A stretch of DNA of 21,258 nucleotides, from positions 1-21,258 of the forward strand of contig CAICTM010001871.1 in the NCBI GenBank assembly GCA_903772945.1, written 5' to 3'. Source of the stretch: Seminavis robusta (Eukaryota > Bacillariophyta > Bacillariophyceae > Naviculales > Naviculaceae). This document shows, piece by piece, positions 9,124 through 17,946 of the stretch. The notes under the pieces were generated by a model. The model was given only the letters and a program-made list of their open reading frames with translations, did not search any database and was not told the origin of the DNA. How positions within the stretch are numbered: position 1 is the first letter of the stretch; each line of letters starts with the position of its first letter. A program made the position numbers and the translations under genes.

Positions 9124-9562
9124 GGTTAAGATGTGGCGATTGAATCGAATCGTTCAATGCCGGGATGCTAGAGTTTGCCGCTAGCTAGCTTGGAGTAAGA
9201 TCTGGATCTTTTTGCACACAAATCCATCAAAAGCTCCGATGTGAATATTTCATCCGAGTACAAAGACTGTAGGCACCGGTCTTCAGCTTTCAAGGCTGTG
9301 GCGTACTTTGCGATTGGGGGGTCATTTCAGCTTCATCACAACTAACTCTTGGCGACGCAGGGTTCGAAGGGCCATTGCGAACTCTTCACAGCAACGGGGT
9401 TCAAGACAACAAAACCCAAGTTGTTCTAGTACTAGCCTCCACCGCCAACTGTTACTTGCTAGACTCTACTATCTTTAGCCATCATTCTATCCTTAAAAAG
9501 TAATTATTGCTGAGTAGTCCTACCCGACAAGCTCTTCAGAAAGCAATCGGCAACGTGTCTCT
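9124..9562. other. Spacer between two minus-strand genes
   Basis: This 439-bp stretch holds the promoter of the alpha-kinase gene and the 3' flank of the cyclophilin gene. A CTAGCTAGCT palindrome is at 9181-9190, about 60 bp upstream of the kinase start codon. No gene is seen. Confidence 0.5.
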
Positions 9563-10736
9563 TTAGAGCTCACCCGAATCTTTGATGGTGACCGTCTTCT
9601 TTGGAGTTCCAGAGTTACTGCCTTGTTTTTCCACATTCTTGACAATGTCCACTCCCTCTAGCACCTTACCAAAGACAACGTGTCGTCCATCCAACCAGGC
9701 AGTCTTGACAGTGGTGATGAAGAATTGGCTTCCGTTGGTGTTGGGTCCAGCTAATTGGATAGAAAGCAGTTTCAGTCAGATACCAAGAAATCCGATATGA
9801 AGAACTGAGAAAATGTCCTCAATTCCAATGAAATCGACTATCAGTCTACCAGCAGAAGATAAAACTCACCGTTGGCCATCGAAAGGTACATTGGTCCTTC
9901 ATGCTTCAAATCAAAGTTTTCATCAGCAAATTTTTCTCCATAGATCGACTCTCCGCCCCGTCCATTTCCGTGGGTGAAGTCTCCTCCTAAGAAATTTAAC
10001 AGAGTTCATGGATCCCCAAAAGATACCAATTGAGATATCCAAATCATTTTCCCAGATAATACACAACAAAAGCTACACTCTTGTTCCCTCCATACCTTGA
10101 ATCATAAAGTTTGGGATAATTCGGTGGAAGGTAGATCCTTTGTAGTGAAGAGGCTTTCCAGACTTTCCATTTCCCTTCTCGCCAGTGCAGAGAGCGCGGA
10201 AATTTTCCACGGTCTTTGGGACTGTTGAGGAAGAAAAGTAGAAACAAAACAAAGGGCGGGTATCAGTGGCCATCATCTAAAAACGATCGTCCAAACACAC
10301 ACATGCTGTAGACAGGATCCAACAACACACCATCGTCACCAAAAAGACCGAGAATGACGCGTCCGCCCTCATCAGATCCTTCGATATCCTGTAAACACGA
10401 CACGCCAAGACACGCAGTACGCAGTGGTCAGATCAGTATCAGATACCCAAAAATTCATGAAAGATATCTCTTGGTGCCTTCCAGCTCACTTCCCCATCTC
10501 CAACTCACCACATCGAAGTAAACCTTGTGGGTGACAGTGGCCTCACTAAACAGAGAGAGAAAGAGGCAGAAAGAGAAGGAAACAATTTGAGAACCTGTCG
10601 TGATCCACCGACAACAACAACTCGAGGAAAGCTCGAGAAATAGGGACACTCAATCAATTGACGTCACGTACCCCTGGACCTCTCCAAAGAGAAGGCAGGA
10701 GAGGGCGAAGAAAAGGGAGGCAAAGGCGACCTTCAT
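9563..10736 (-). CDS. Secretory cyclophilin (peptidyl-prolyl cis-trans isomerase), six exons
   Basis: Spliced gene of 196 residues. Exons on the minus strand are 10736-10672, 10545-10509, 10388-10331, 10221-10096, 9986-9870 and 9750-9563. All five introns are GT-AG (109-126 bp), and the phases join without conflict. The enzyme isomerises Xaa-Pro bonds and aids protein folding. The N-terminus [22 protein letters not shown] is a signal peptide, so it enters the secretory pathway. All the active-site residues I checked against human cyclophilin A are kept, at an offset of 32: R87, F92, M93, Q95, A133, F145, W153, L154 and H158. Characteristic stretches are [27 protein letters not shown] and [21 protein letters not shown]. 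It is closest to ER cyclophilin B, but it ends DSGEL with no KDEL-type signal. It may therefore be secreted, retained otherwise, or routed to the plastid. Confidence 0.96.
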
Positions 10737-11205
10737 TGTGTAGAGCTTGGATAGATAGTAGAAGGGTACGCGGACTGGGTTGACCAGGAAAATGACTCTT
10801 CCTTGTTGTTTGTTATCAAGATTGGGCTTCGCGGTTGCAAATCCAACCCGTTACCGGTGAACCCAAGATCGGATGCCATCCATGGCTTGGATCTTTGTCT
10901 CAAAGATCGCGCGAAACAGCGCGTCGCCTTCAAAACTGAACTCTAGCTAGGTACCACCTCGCAGTACCGTACCCGTGCTTGAAGCCACTCTGAAGACATG
11001 GCTAAATTAGTTACGGTTCTTCCGCACTTGGCTGGATTCTTGTGTTTGCTTTGCTGGTCTGCATACTTGTACTCACCAAGACGGGAGCAATCTCTTTGGT
11101 TGGGCTAATCATGCGGTATACATCTTGCTGTCGAAACGTATCTCCCATCGAGTAAACACTTGCAGAACAAATGCCAACAGCTACAGCCCTTCGTATGGTG
11201 CTGGA
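10737..11205. other. Divergent spacer upstream of the cyclophilin gene
   Basis: This 469-bp stretch holds the 5' flank of the cyclophilin gene and the region before a small plus-strand frame. A CTAGCTAG site is at 10943-10950. The plus frame is open from 11011 but has no ATG before 11206, so a 5' exon cannot be excluded. Confidence 0.45.
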
Positions 11206-11496
11206 ATGTGGGTGGGCATTCTTGGCCTGGAAAGTGCTTCAGGCCGTACAATGAATGGGAAGCTAGGATTGGTCTCCCAAGATTGTTTGCGAGATGGAAG
11301 ACTTGTCATCAAAGTGGATGGATTCAGTGGATTCAAGCTCATTCGGCTGGCAAACCTAAAGAAAGTTTTCCTAAACGAAGATGCCATAACGCTGATCTTG
11401 TGCTGGGATGAAAGTGACCAGTGGCAGTTTGTGGTCGAGTCCTTTTATGGGCAACAGGGCAAGCAAACCGAGCATCCTGCTCATGCAAGTGGATGA
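11206..11496 (+). CDS. Small protein with a GL-S-MNGKLG-V motif (possible fragment)
   Basis: The frame gives 96 residues from the ATG at 11206 (context GCTGGAATGT). The start is uncertain because the frame is open upstream without an ATG. Residues about 3-53 read VGILGLESASGR, then TMNGKLGLVSQD, GRLVIKV and LIRLANLKKV. This fits a short pattern seen in many algal and protist proteins (G-L-x-S, then LNGxxGxV, then GRxxV, then K-x-x-N-L), often next to MYND or ankyrin domains and probably a small beta-barrel. No other domain is present. The tail from about residue 60 is of unknown nature. It may be a free-standing small gene, one exon of a larger gene, or a remnant. Confidence 0.4.
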   Translation: MWVGILGLESASGRTMNGKLGLVSQDCLRDGRLVIKVDGFSGFKLIRLANLKKVFLNEDAITLILCWDESDQWQFVVESFYGQQGKQTEHPAHASG

Positions 11497-11843
11497 CTGG
11501 CCATGATGCAGAGTGAACCGGACCTGAGCAAGAAATATTCGATGTAGGGATGACGTTGCTGGATAGACGTCAATGCATCCGATCTCGAGTACGCAGGAGC
11601 AATCAAGATAAACAGAATGGCTTGTGATAGATTGCGAAGTATAGTATAGTACAAGTACCGCTCTTAGTGTTGTTACAAGCTAGCGATGGGTCCATTCAGT
11701 ATCACCCATCCCCGCCAAGTGTACTGTAGTTCAAGCACCCAATGCCTTCCTCCCCAGCATCTCAAGACGCGCAGACCGGCAGTTGACCTGCCAAGGAATC
11801 CGGGGGGGGGGGGGGATCAAACTAACCGCATGCATCCAAATCA
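11497..11843. other. Spacer between convergent genes
   Basis: This 347-bp noncoding stretch lies between a plus-strand stop and a minus-strand stop. A 14-G run at 11802-11815 is the only notable feature. Confidence 0.5.
11802..11815 (+). repeat. Poly-G tract (14 G)
   Basis: An uninterrupted 14-G run lies about 30 bp past the stop of the metzincin gene. On that gene's RNA it would be a poly-C run in the 3' untranslated region. Confidence 0.95.
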
Positions 11844-13000
11844 CTACTCCATCAATGGAAGATAGTGTCTTATAATGACACGACGGTAATACTGTCCTTC
11901 GTCATCTTCGCGATGACCTGTATCTGACACCACTTCACTGCTCAAGTGTCGACCTCGGAGTCGGTTGTTGCCTCCGCCGGATGTAACGACGCTATCTTGT
12001 TGTTGTACCGATCCTCCAGAGTTGGCGTTTCCGTTGGCATTACCATTAGCGTTTCCATTGGCTCCGCCTAGCGCATCCCCTTCTCCTCGGATGTATATTG
12101 ACCGCAGGCGCTGAAAGTTGGCGTCGCCGGGCAGCTGATTGTTTTCGGGGGTGCTTGTGTAGTCCAAGCAGTTTCCCAAGTCCTTGTTGTGCGGGTTCTC
12201 GTCTGTGTGTGGCAAGCCAAATCCATGGCCAATTTCTATTGACAAAGATCAAGTCATGAGCGTGGACAAGAGACGCACATCAAAAGCATCTCTAATGAGT
12301 GACTCAGTCACGCAACTCACCGTGGCACATTGTGTATCGGCGCTTTTTAAAGTCAGCATTGTTCAAGTAGTACTCGTTCATCTTGGCAACACTGGAAATG
12401 ATAAAACCAGGTCCATCTTGTCGTTGATATTCAATTTCCACTTCATTGATACCCACCCAACCGCTGATATTGTAGCAAGGAAATCAGATAGATGAAGTGA
12501 GACAATCAAACACCCTTCCAGCTGATACATGGAATAAGATGAACTTACGTGTCTCCAAAGTTTCCATTGCAAACGAGCATGACACCGTCGACTCTGCCAC
12601 AACTATGGTCCACGGCCACCCGACTGGTAGTCAAAGTCAGGACCTCCGATTCTTGCCAATCTGCCACTGCGATATCAAACTCTGATTGCCACATGTCATC
12701 CAATGCATTCTGCAACTCCAACGACAGTCCGGCGCCCTGTGTCTTCCAGGCATTGGTGGTGTTATCTCCCACAAAGGGATCTTCTTCAAAGGCCAAATCA
12801 CCCCAGTCGTAGTCACTAATGTTCTTCAGCACGTCCGTAAAGTCTCCAAAGTCAATACCCCCCACAAATTCCTTCACGTCGTCCGCGCTGGGTCGGCCTA
12901 GAAAGTGCCACAAGATAATCGCCATCACTCCCATTATCGCCAGTGATATCATGCAGCTACAGCAGCTGCGGATTCTGGTACAGCATCCTTCTTTGGCCAT
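11844..13000 (-). CDS. Membrane-anchored metzincin-type zinc protease, three exons
   Basis: Spliced gene of 328 residues. Exons on the minus strand are 13000-12549, 12463-12321 and 12235-11844, with two 85-bp GT-AG introns. The second intron splits the active-site codon E199. A Cys-rich N-terminus (CCTRIRSCCSC) leads into one membrane helix (about 17-35), predicting a type II anchor with the enzyme on the lumenal or outer side. The core runs through SRVAVDHSCG, VMLVCNGNFGD, GWVGINEVEIEYQ and SSVAKMNEYYLNNA to CHEIGHGFGLPHTDE. That fits HExxHxxGxxH: zinc ligands H198, H202 and H208, catalytic E199. The following GNCLDYT should be the Met-turn, but the Met position is Leu (L222). The C-terminus has a Gly-Asn-Ala repeat and a charged tail. 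Substrates are unknown. The zincin call is firm; the exact family is not settled. Confidence 0.87.
12024..12059 (-). repeat. Three 12-bp repeats encoding NANG units
   Basis: Three imperfect 12-bp units in the last exon of the protease gene encode an Asn-Ala-Asn-Gly repeat between the catalytic domain and the tail. It probably forms a flexible linker and may vary in copy number. Confidence 0.8.
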
Positions 13001-13556
13001 CTTGAAGAACTAGAACGAAAGTAGTATGATTGATGCACTTGATGCAAATGATAAGGCACAAATGAGCTCTCTCGCTATCTATCCAACTATCTCCTGGAGT
13101 GGGATCTGAATCATCAATCAAACAAAACTGCCGTCTCTCTCAATCAAGTACCGTCTCAAGTCGTGGGGCTCAACCAACAGCAATGCTTGTGCCAAGCAAG
13201 GGTACCGAATTGAGTTGGGTCGATTGATCGTTCCAAACTCAGTCAAATGAGGGTGGTCAACTGACGAATTGGGCCCGCAAGAATGAGGGCGCGAAGATCG
13301 TGGGAAGAGTTGCCGTTGGATTTCGGCACGCTCCTCGATCTACACGAGGATACATAAGGCGGTTTTTAAACCAGCCCCGCATGCAAGCCTGCAAGCTGTG
13401 GGAGTACCGGTAGCCTAAAAGCAAGCTCTTTCGGGATTCGGGATCATCATTCGGAACCACCACTATGGGCGGGCGGGGCTGCCGGGTGTCTCTAGTACTA
13501 ATACTTGTAGGGTGTAGAAGGACAATCGCCGCGTCGATTTGTAGTCTGGTGCAGCC

Positions 13557-13634
13557 TTGAACGCACATCATGGGGATGACTATGCGAATTGGAATCTTGA
13601 ATGCACATCAGGGGGATGACTACGAATGGGAATC
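13557..13634 (+). repeat. Tandem duplication of a 40-bp unit
   Basis: Unit 1 (13557-13596) and unit 2 (13597-13634) both start TTGAAYGCACATCA, continue with GGGGATGACTA and end GGAATC. They differ by a few substitutions and a 2-bp length change. Confidence 0.9.
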
Positions 13635-13707
13635 TTCATGATCGAATTGGCAGTCTGGCTACATAGTAGATTGTGCGGGAGACTGCCTAAAAAGCTGCAT
13701 CTTGGCT

Positions 13708-13732
13708 GAATCGAATCGAATCGAATCGAATC
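13708..13732 (+). repeat. GAATC pentanucleotide tract (5 copies)
   Basis: Five perfect GAATC copies in a row, in noncoding DNA. Confidence 0.95.
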
Positions 13733-13943
13733 GTTTCTGGGGTTGGTTGCAGGCTGCCTCGGTAGGGATACTGGTGGGGTACCGGTAGAGAGAATGTAAG
13801 AAACACTTTGTCGACGCCCAGCAACTTGAATCACTTCCTACCCCAGTCTGAAGATGGTGCTCAACCTTCTTTCCAGATGAAATGCCTATCCGGCAGTCTG
13901 TTTCTTGTCCAAGCAATGTTCCTCAATCGTGCATGACTTATAT

Positions 13944-14316
13944 CGAAAACCGACCCTAATTTTGGGTCGGATTTAGGGACGGATTCCCCTTTAGGGTCGG
14001 GTTTCGAAACGGACCCTAAAATTAGGGACGGATTCTGAAAAAACGTCCCTAATTAAGGGACGGGTTTCGATTTAGGGGCGGGTTTGAAAACCGTCCCTAA
14101 ATGGAAGCGGGACTGAGTGGTAAATACATTGAAATCCGACCCTAAAATAGGGTCGGGTTTCGAAACCGACCCTAAAATTAGGGACGGATTCTGAAAAAAC
14201 GTCCCTAATTTAGGGACGGGTTTCGATTTAGGGGCGGGTTTCAAAACCGACCCTATTGCTACATGGAATTAGGGTCGGGTTTCAAAGATTTAGGGTCGGA
14301 TTTGGGTCGGATTTAA
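13944..14316. repeat. Hairpin-rich cluster of TAGGGNCGG words in both orientations
   Basis: About 370 bp is built almost wholly from the word TTTAGGG(T/A/G)CGG and its reverse complement: I count about 11 forward and 8 reverse copies. A unit of about 107 bp occurs twice (13992-14098 and 14148-14253, spacing 156 bp) with only a few differences. Each unit contains a near-palindrome centred on TTTCGAAA (GGGTCGG against CCGACCC) and a perfect 10-bp stem, ATTAGGGACG against CGTCCCTAAT, with a 13-nt loop. It has no coding capacity. The TTTAGGG core recalls telomere repeats, but the CGG spacer breaks the telomere pattern. Confidence 0.9.
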
Positions 14317-14329
14317 AACTCACCCACGA

Positions 14330-14789
14330 TTGAGGGACGCTCCAGCCACACGGTACGGTAGCATGCCGCAACACAACAGGTGTGGTCAATCCTGAGATTC
14401 CACGTCCCACGATGTGGAATATGGAAGCTCCATCGATATCTTTAGGCCTTTCTCGAGAGGCCTCTGCACTGGCATCGGACATCATGACCTGAACAGGAGT
14501 GCTTTGTATGTGAAGCTTTTGTGATTTGTTCGATTGATATTCTGGATGAGAAGGCTCCTTTGCACTTTCATCCGCAAACAGCTTCCACCACAAGCTAGAC
14601 GAAGCATCCACTGCATGCTCTGTGTTTGTGGATGGTGTTGCCCTTGTTGTGTGTTTCGATAGTAGAGCTGTGAACGGAAGCCTGATTTGCTTCGCTTGGA
14701 GGACGTTTCGCAGCCATAGAATTGTGTTTCCAGAACAAGTCGATCATCATCCCTTGACTGTTTCCTGTGGTAGGTTGCAAGTATTCCAA
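14330..14789 (-). pseudogene. Possible broken or spliced gene remnant
   Basis: A minus-strand frame from the ATG at 14789 (MEYLQPTTGNSQGMMIDLFW and onward, 64 residues) stops at 14595. A second frame continues from about 14611 to the repeat cluster with protein-like composition (DASSSLWWKLFADES; later DIDGASIFHIVGRG). Joining them needs a frame change near 14640 or a small intron. The second frame runs into the repeat cluster and ends there. I do not recognise a family. It lies head to head with the kinase gene, whose ATG is only 16 bp away, so it may be no more than kinase promoter DNA. Confidence 0.22.
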
Positions 14790-14804
14790 TAGTTATCATT
14801 GACC

Positions 14805-16620
14805 ATGCCAACCGAGAAGAAGATTGGAGGGTATTCCGAGGGCCATCTCCTCAAGACGGCCAAGGAAGCAGTGGCAAAAAAGACGAACGGCTCGATCATT
14901 TTGGATCCCGAGGCAGAGGACCGAATACCCAAGTTTGACGAGAAGGGTACGTTGTTCTGCTTGACATACATACATGTATCACGTATGGACAATACTAATT
15001 CTATTATCTACCTGTTGCTTGCTATTGAATTGAATGGATGAAACCTATATTATTTGAACAGAACTCTTGCTTGGCCGAGTACTGGGCCGTGGTGGATTCT
15101 GCGTGGTCAACGAAATCACGAAAATCAAGCTCTCCGATGCCAACGACAACTCCACCAACAATGGTAACAGCCACCACAAACTGGACGATGAACATCACAT
15201 TTACAATGTTGTCCAAGATCGCAAATTCATGTCTACCCATTGCATTCGTTCCGGAAAGGACTATCGATATGCTTTGAAAATACTCCAGGATTCCTCGCGC
15301 AAGGATCCACAAACATTCATTAGTGGCGTCGTCGATTTGGCCATTGAAGCACGCTTTCTGTCCGTTGTGCGACATCCCAATATCATCAAAATGAGAGGCA
15401 TGGCGCTCATGGAAGATCCATTTGCCAATGCACGCTTCTTTGTCATTCTCGATCGACTCTACGACACACTCACGGTCCGAGTCCAAAAGTGGAAAAAGAA
15501 TCAAGTCAAGGGAATTCGAAAAATGTTTGATCGCAAAGGAAAGAGAGCATTGGCCTTTTGGGTCGAACGAATGACCGTTGCCTATGATTTGGCATGTGCA
15601 CTCAAGTACATGCATGAGTTACGGTACGTACAGCAGATGCAACCTTGTCAGTACTACCGATAGTTGAGGGTATTGCGCTTCAACTCATGAGCTCAACCCT
15701 GCTTCCATGATTCATCTCCTTGTTGCCCCCTTCAGGATTATATATAGAGATGTCAAGGTTCGTTCTTTCCAACCTGCTTCGTGCTCAATGATGTCCTGAG
15801 ATGGAGGTGGCTTGGTGTCTCATTCTTGTCTTGTCCACTTTGGTGGTATCTTTGTTCTGTGTTCCGTAGCCTGACAATATTGGTAGGTTCATGTTTTCCA
15901 ACATAACAAACAACACTGTGAGATGAGATTGATTCGATTCCATCATTGGCTCACTTACTTTTTCACTGCAACGTCTGCGTGTGTTCTAGGATTTGATGTT
16001 CGTGGAGATGTCAAGATCTTTGATCTCGGACTTGCCAAAGAGTTGGATTGCGCCAAAGACAACGGCGACGGAACGTATCAACTCACGGGTGATACTGGAA
16101 GTCCCAGATATATGGCTCCTGAAGGTAAGTTGATGACTCTTTGCTGTCGCCTTACCTTTTTAAAACTGCTTTGCACTCAACTGTTTGTTTGTTTACACAC
16201 TCTTGCATCGAATCACTGCAAAACTCAATCAACCTCACACACACACACTATCTCTTCTACAACTATCTAGTCGCCATGGAGAAACCGTACAATGAAAGAG
16301 CCGACTGTTATTCCTTTGCGATTCTAATGTGGCAAATTTTGCAAATGGAAACGCCCTTTGAGAACTACACAGTGTCCATGTTTAACAAAAAGGTGGTTGC
16401 GGGTGGTGCCCGTCCGAAATGCGACGACAAGTGGCCCAAGATTGTCAACGGCATGATGATTCGTGGTTGGGGTCCTTTGGCACAACGACCTTCGATGGGT
16501 GAGATTGCCGAGTGTTTGCGAGATGAAATCAATCGCGTGTCGGATACCGAAGTCAATGAGATTTTGGATTTGTCCAGGAAGAGTGAAATGTCGATGCACA
16601 AGCAAAAGTATGCTGCGTGA
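14805..16620 (+). CDS. Ser/Thr protein kinase, six exons including two microexons
   Basis: Spliced gene of 407 residues. Exons are 14805-14946, 15062-15623, 15736-15757, 15870-15882, 15990-16124 and 16271-16620, with five GT-AG introns (107-146 bp) whose phases all agree. I start at the ATG at 14805; an upstream TTG is not plausible. Kinase landmarks are the Gly loop LGRGGFCVV (55-63), ATP Lys in YALK (K120), alpha-C Glu in AIEARFL (E143), catalytic loop YRDVKPDN (D240, N245), DLG (D258, L259, G260, in place of DFG), SPRYMAPE (ends at E291), then YNERADCYSFAILMWQI and an RPSMGEI terminus. All catalytic residues are kept, so it should be active. An unusual insert of about 50 residues, rich in Asn, His and Asp, separates the Gly loop from K120. 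The substrate is unknown. There is no signal peptide, so it is probably cytosolic or nuclear. Confidence 0.92.
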
Positions 16621-16867
16621 TATGTATGCAATCCCATTCAATCCACACCACAGTATTATTGTCATCTCAATGTTTCTGAGTGTAGAACTGTGCAGAGTGT
16701 AAAAAGTAACATGAAGTGGCACAAGAAAAACTGGAGCTGCCAACCATTTCACATCACACCCTCTCGATCAAGAGTACTTGGACTAGCTAGCTAGCTATTA
16801 GTGGAACCTTCACTTCTTTCTACAGTATTGATTTATCTTGTGTTCGAAAGTTCTTCTATTAATCTAT
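16621..16867. other. Spacer between convergent genes
   Basis: This 247-bp shared 3' region carries the longest CTAGCTAG run in the window (15 bp, 16783-16797), roughly midway between two convergent stop codons. Confidence 0.5.
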
Positions 16868-17683
16868 CTATCGTATACGAAACCGCCTTGCCTGCAAGAC
16901 CACCCACACGGTGGATGCAGCGGCTGCCATGACGGCATTTAATGGTTTCAACTCTTCCGTAACTAAATTTTGGAAGGACGTGGCCGGATTTCCTTGTTGT
17001 CCCATCATCATGGCACCAAATGGAATATTGCTGGTTTGTGCATCCATCATGGGATCAAGAGTTCCTCCCATGTTTCGTCGAAAGCGACTATCGGTATGGG
17101 CACCACCGAGCCACGCCACGAGAGCGGGTCCACACCACCAAATTTTGAGTGGCAGGGCCGCCGGTGGGATCAGCAGTGCCTGTCCCAATCCGGCCAATCC
17201 CAAAGACCACAATCCGGGGTGTCGTGTGACGCGTTCCATCCCGTAGAGCGAATGATCGGGCCGTGGTGGTTCTTTGAAATCAAACGGACATCGGACTTGT
17301 AGTTTTTGTTCACTTGACATTCCCACGGGAATTTGAAACTTGGGAAGGCCCTGCGTGGCCATGGTGAGACCCAGCGTCAAGACGACCCAGGCACCGCCAA
17401 ATACCATGGGCGATCGAGGTACCAATCGCAAGGTCGACTCTGGAATTTTATGTTGTCGTCGCAATCGCACAAAGGAATATCCAATGGATGCCGTGGCAAT
17501 GGTGGACAATGTTCCGTAGACGAGGTGGTATCGATCATCTCCCAACTCGGCAATCAGCCAGGTGCGATTCTCGGATAGTATAGCATTTTCCGCCACAAAG
17601 AAAATCCAACCACCCGCGGCCCACGGTAGATCCCCTCGTCGCTTCATGATGGCTGTGGCAGCATTGCCTATCGAAGCTGACAT
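16868..17683 (-). CDS. NnrU-like polytopic membrane protein
   Basis: Single-exon gene of 271 residues, ATG at 17683. About six membrane segments are visible (near 22-36, 55-73, 94-112, 157-175, 179-194 and 249-264). The N-terminal half (WIFFVAENAILSENRTWLIA, then LGDDRYHLVYGTLS) and the later MERVTRHPGLWSLGLAGLG followed by HTDSRFRRN fit the NnrU domain. That family includes bacterial NnrU and the plastid 15-cis-zeta-carotene isomerase Z-ISO, a heme protein. The usual His in the first helix (the FxxHS pattern) is replaced: the site reads AENA (31-34), whereas the RHP His (H155) is kept. No plastid presequence is visible, so it is probably not the main Z-ISO, and a mitochondrial or other membrane is possible. 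The C-terminal 70 residues contain a Met/Gly-rich stretch (GAMMMGQQG). Confidence 0.66.
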   Translation of the reverse strand: MSASIGNAATAIMKRRGDLPWAAGGWIFFVAENAILSENRTWLIAELGDDRYHLVYGTLSTIATASIGYSFVRLRRQHKIPESTLRLVPRSPMVFGGAWVVLTLGLTMATQGLPKFQIPVGMSSEQKLQVRCPFDFKEPPRPDHSLYGMERVTRHPGLWSLGLAGLGQALLIPPAALPLKIWWCGPALVAWLGGAHTDSRFRRNMGGTLDPMMDAQTSNIPFGAMMMGQQGNPATSFQNLVTEELKPLNAVMAAAASTVWVVLQARRFRIR

Positions 17684-17707
17684 GATGCTTGCTTGGTTGG
17701 TCCAGGC

Positions 17708-17736
17708 TTATTATCTATTAGAAAAATAGATAATAA
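17708..17736 (-). promoter_or_regulatory. 12-bp perfect stem-loop in the presumed 5' leader
   Basis: TTATTATCTATT and its exact reverse complement AATAGATAATAA are separated by 5 nt. The hairpin ends 25 nt before the NnrU-like start codon. It is A/T-rich, so its stability as RNA would be modest. Confidence 0.6.
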
Positions 17737-17914
17737 TAAAGGAAAGATGTTGGGAGCTATTTATAATAGTATCGTCATGGTGACTCACATCGATTTTGAG
17801 TTGCGACGAAAGAATTTTTCGTCATGAAAATGCGGTGGTGGCCAATGAAATCTTTCGTCTGTCCGCCCATCAGAGACCTCATTTTTTGGATACCCGTTGG
17901 TGTCACTTGACCAT

Positions 17915-17946
17915 CGCAACGTCGGAACGTCGCAACGTCGCAACAT
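17915..17946 (+). repeat. Four tandem 8-bp units CGCAACGT
   Basis: Units are CGCAACGT, CGGAACGT, CGCAACGT and CGCAACAT, ending 106 bp before the CCB-like start codon. The repeated ACGT core is a typical bZIP contact, so a transcription-factor site cluster is possible. Confidence 0.75.

Larger units (their letters stand above)
13001..13943. other. Intergenic region with tandem duplications
   Basis: No convincing gene was found in this 0.9-kb stretch. It contains the promoter of the protease gene, a 40-bp tandem duplication (13557-13634), a GAATC pentamer tract (13708-13732) and two TACCGGTA sites (13405, 13780). The short minus-strand frames here are driven by these repeats. Confidence 0.5.

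Noticed and set aside
10044..10276. Separate small minus-strand genes within the cyclophilin region
   Set aside because: They are cyclophilin exon 4 read through its flanking introns.
14053..14244. Pro/Lys-rich minus-strand frame
   Set aside because: It is generated by the TAGGGNCGG repeats and has no coding character beyond repeat periodicity.
13944..14316. CRISPR array
   Set aside because: The repeats occur in both orientations with irregular spacing and no unique spacers, in a eukaryotic genome.
13944..14316. Telomere or interstitial telomeric array
   Set aside because: TTTAGGG words are never in direct tandem; each is separated by CGG and the orientation alternates.
15022..15615. 197-codon minus-strand frame
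   Set aside because: It is antisense to kinase exon 2, whose motifs are unambiguous.
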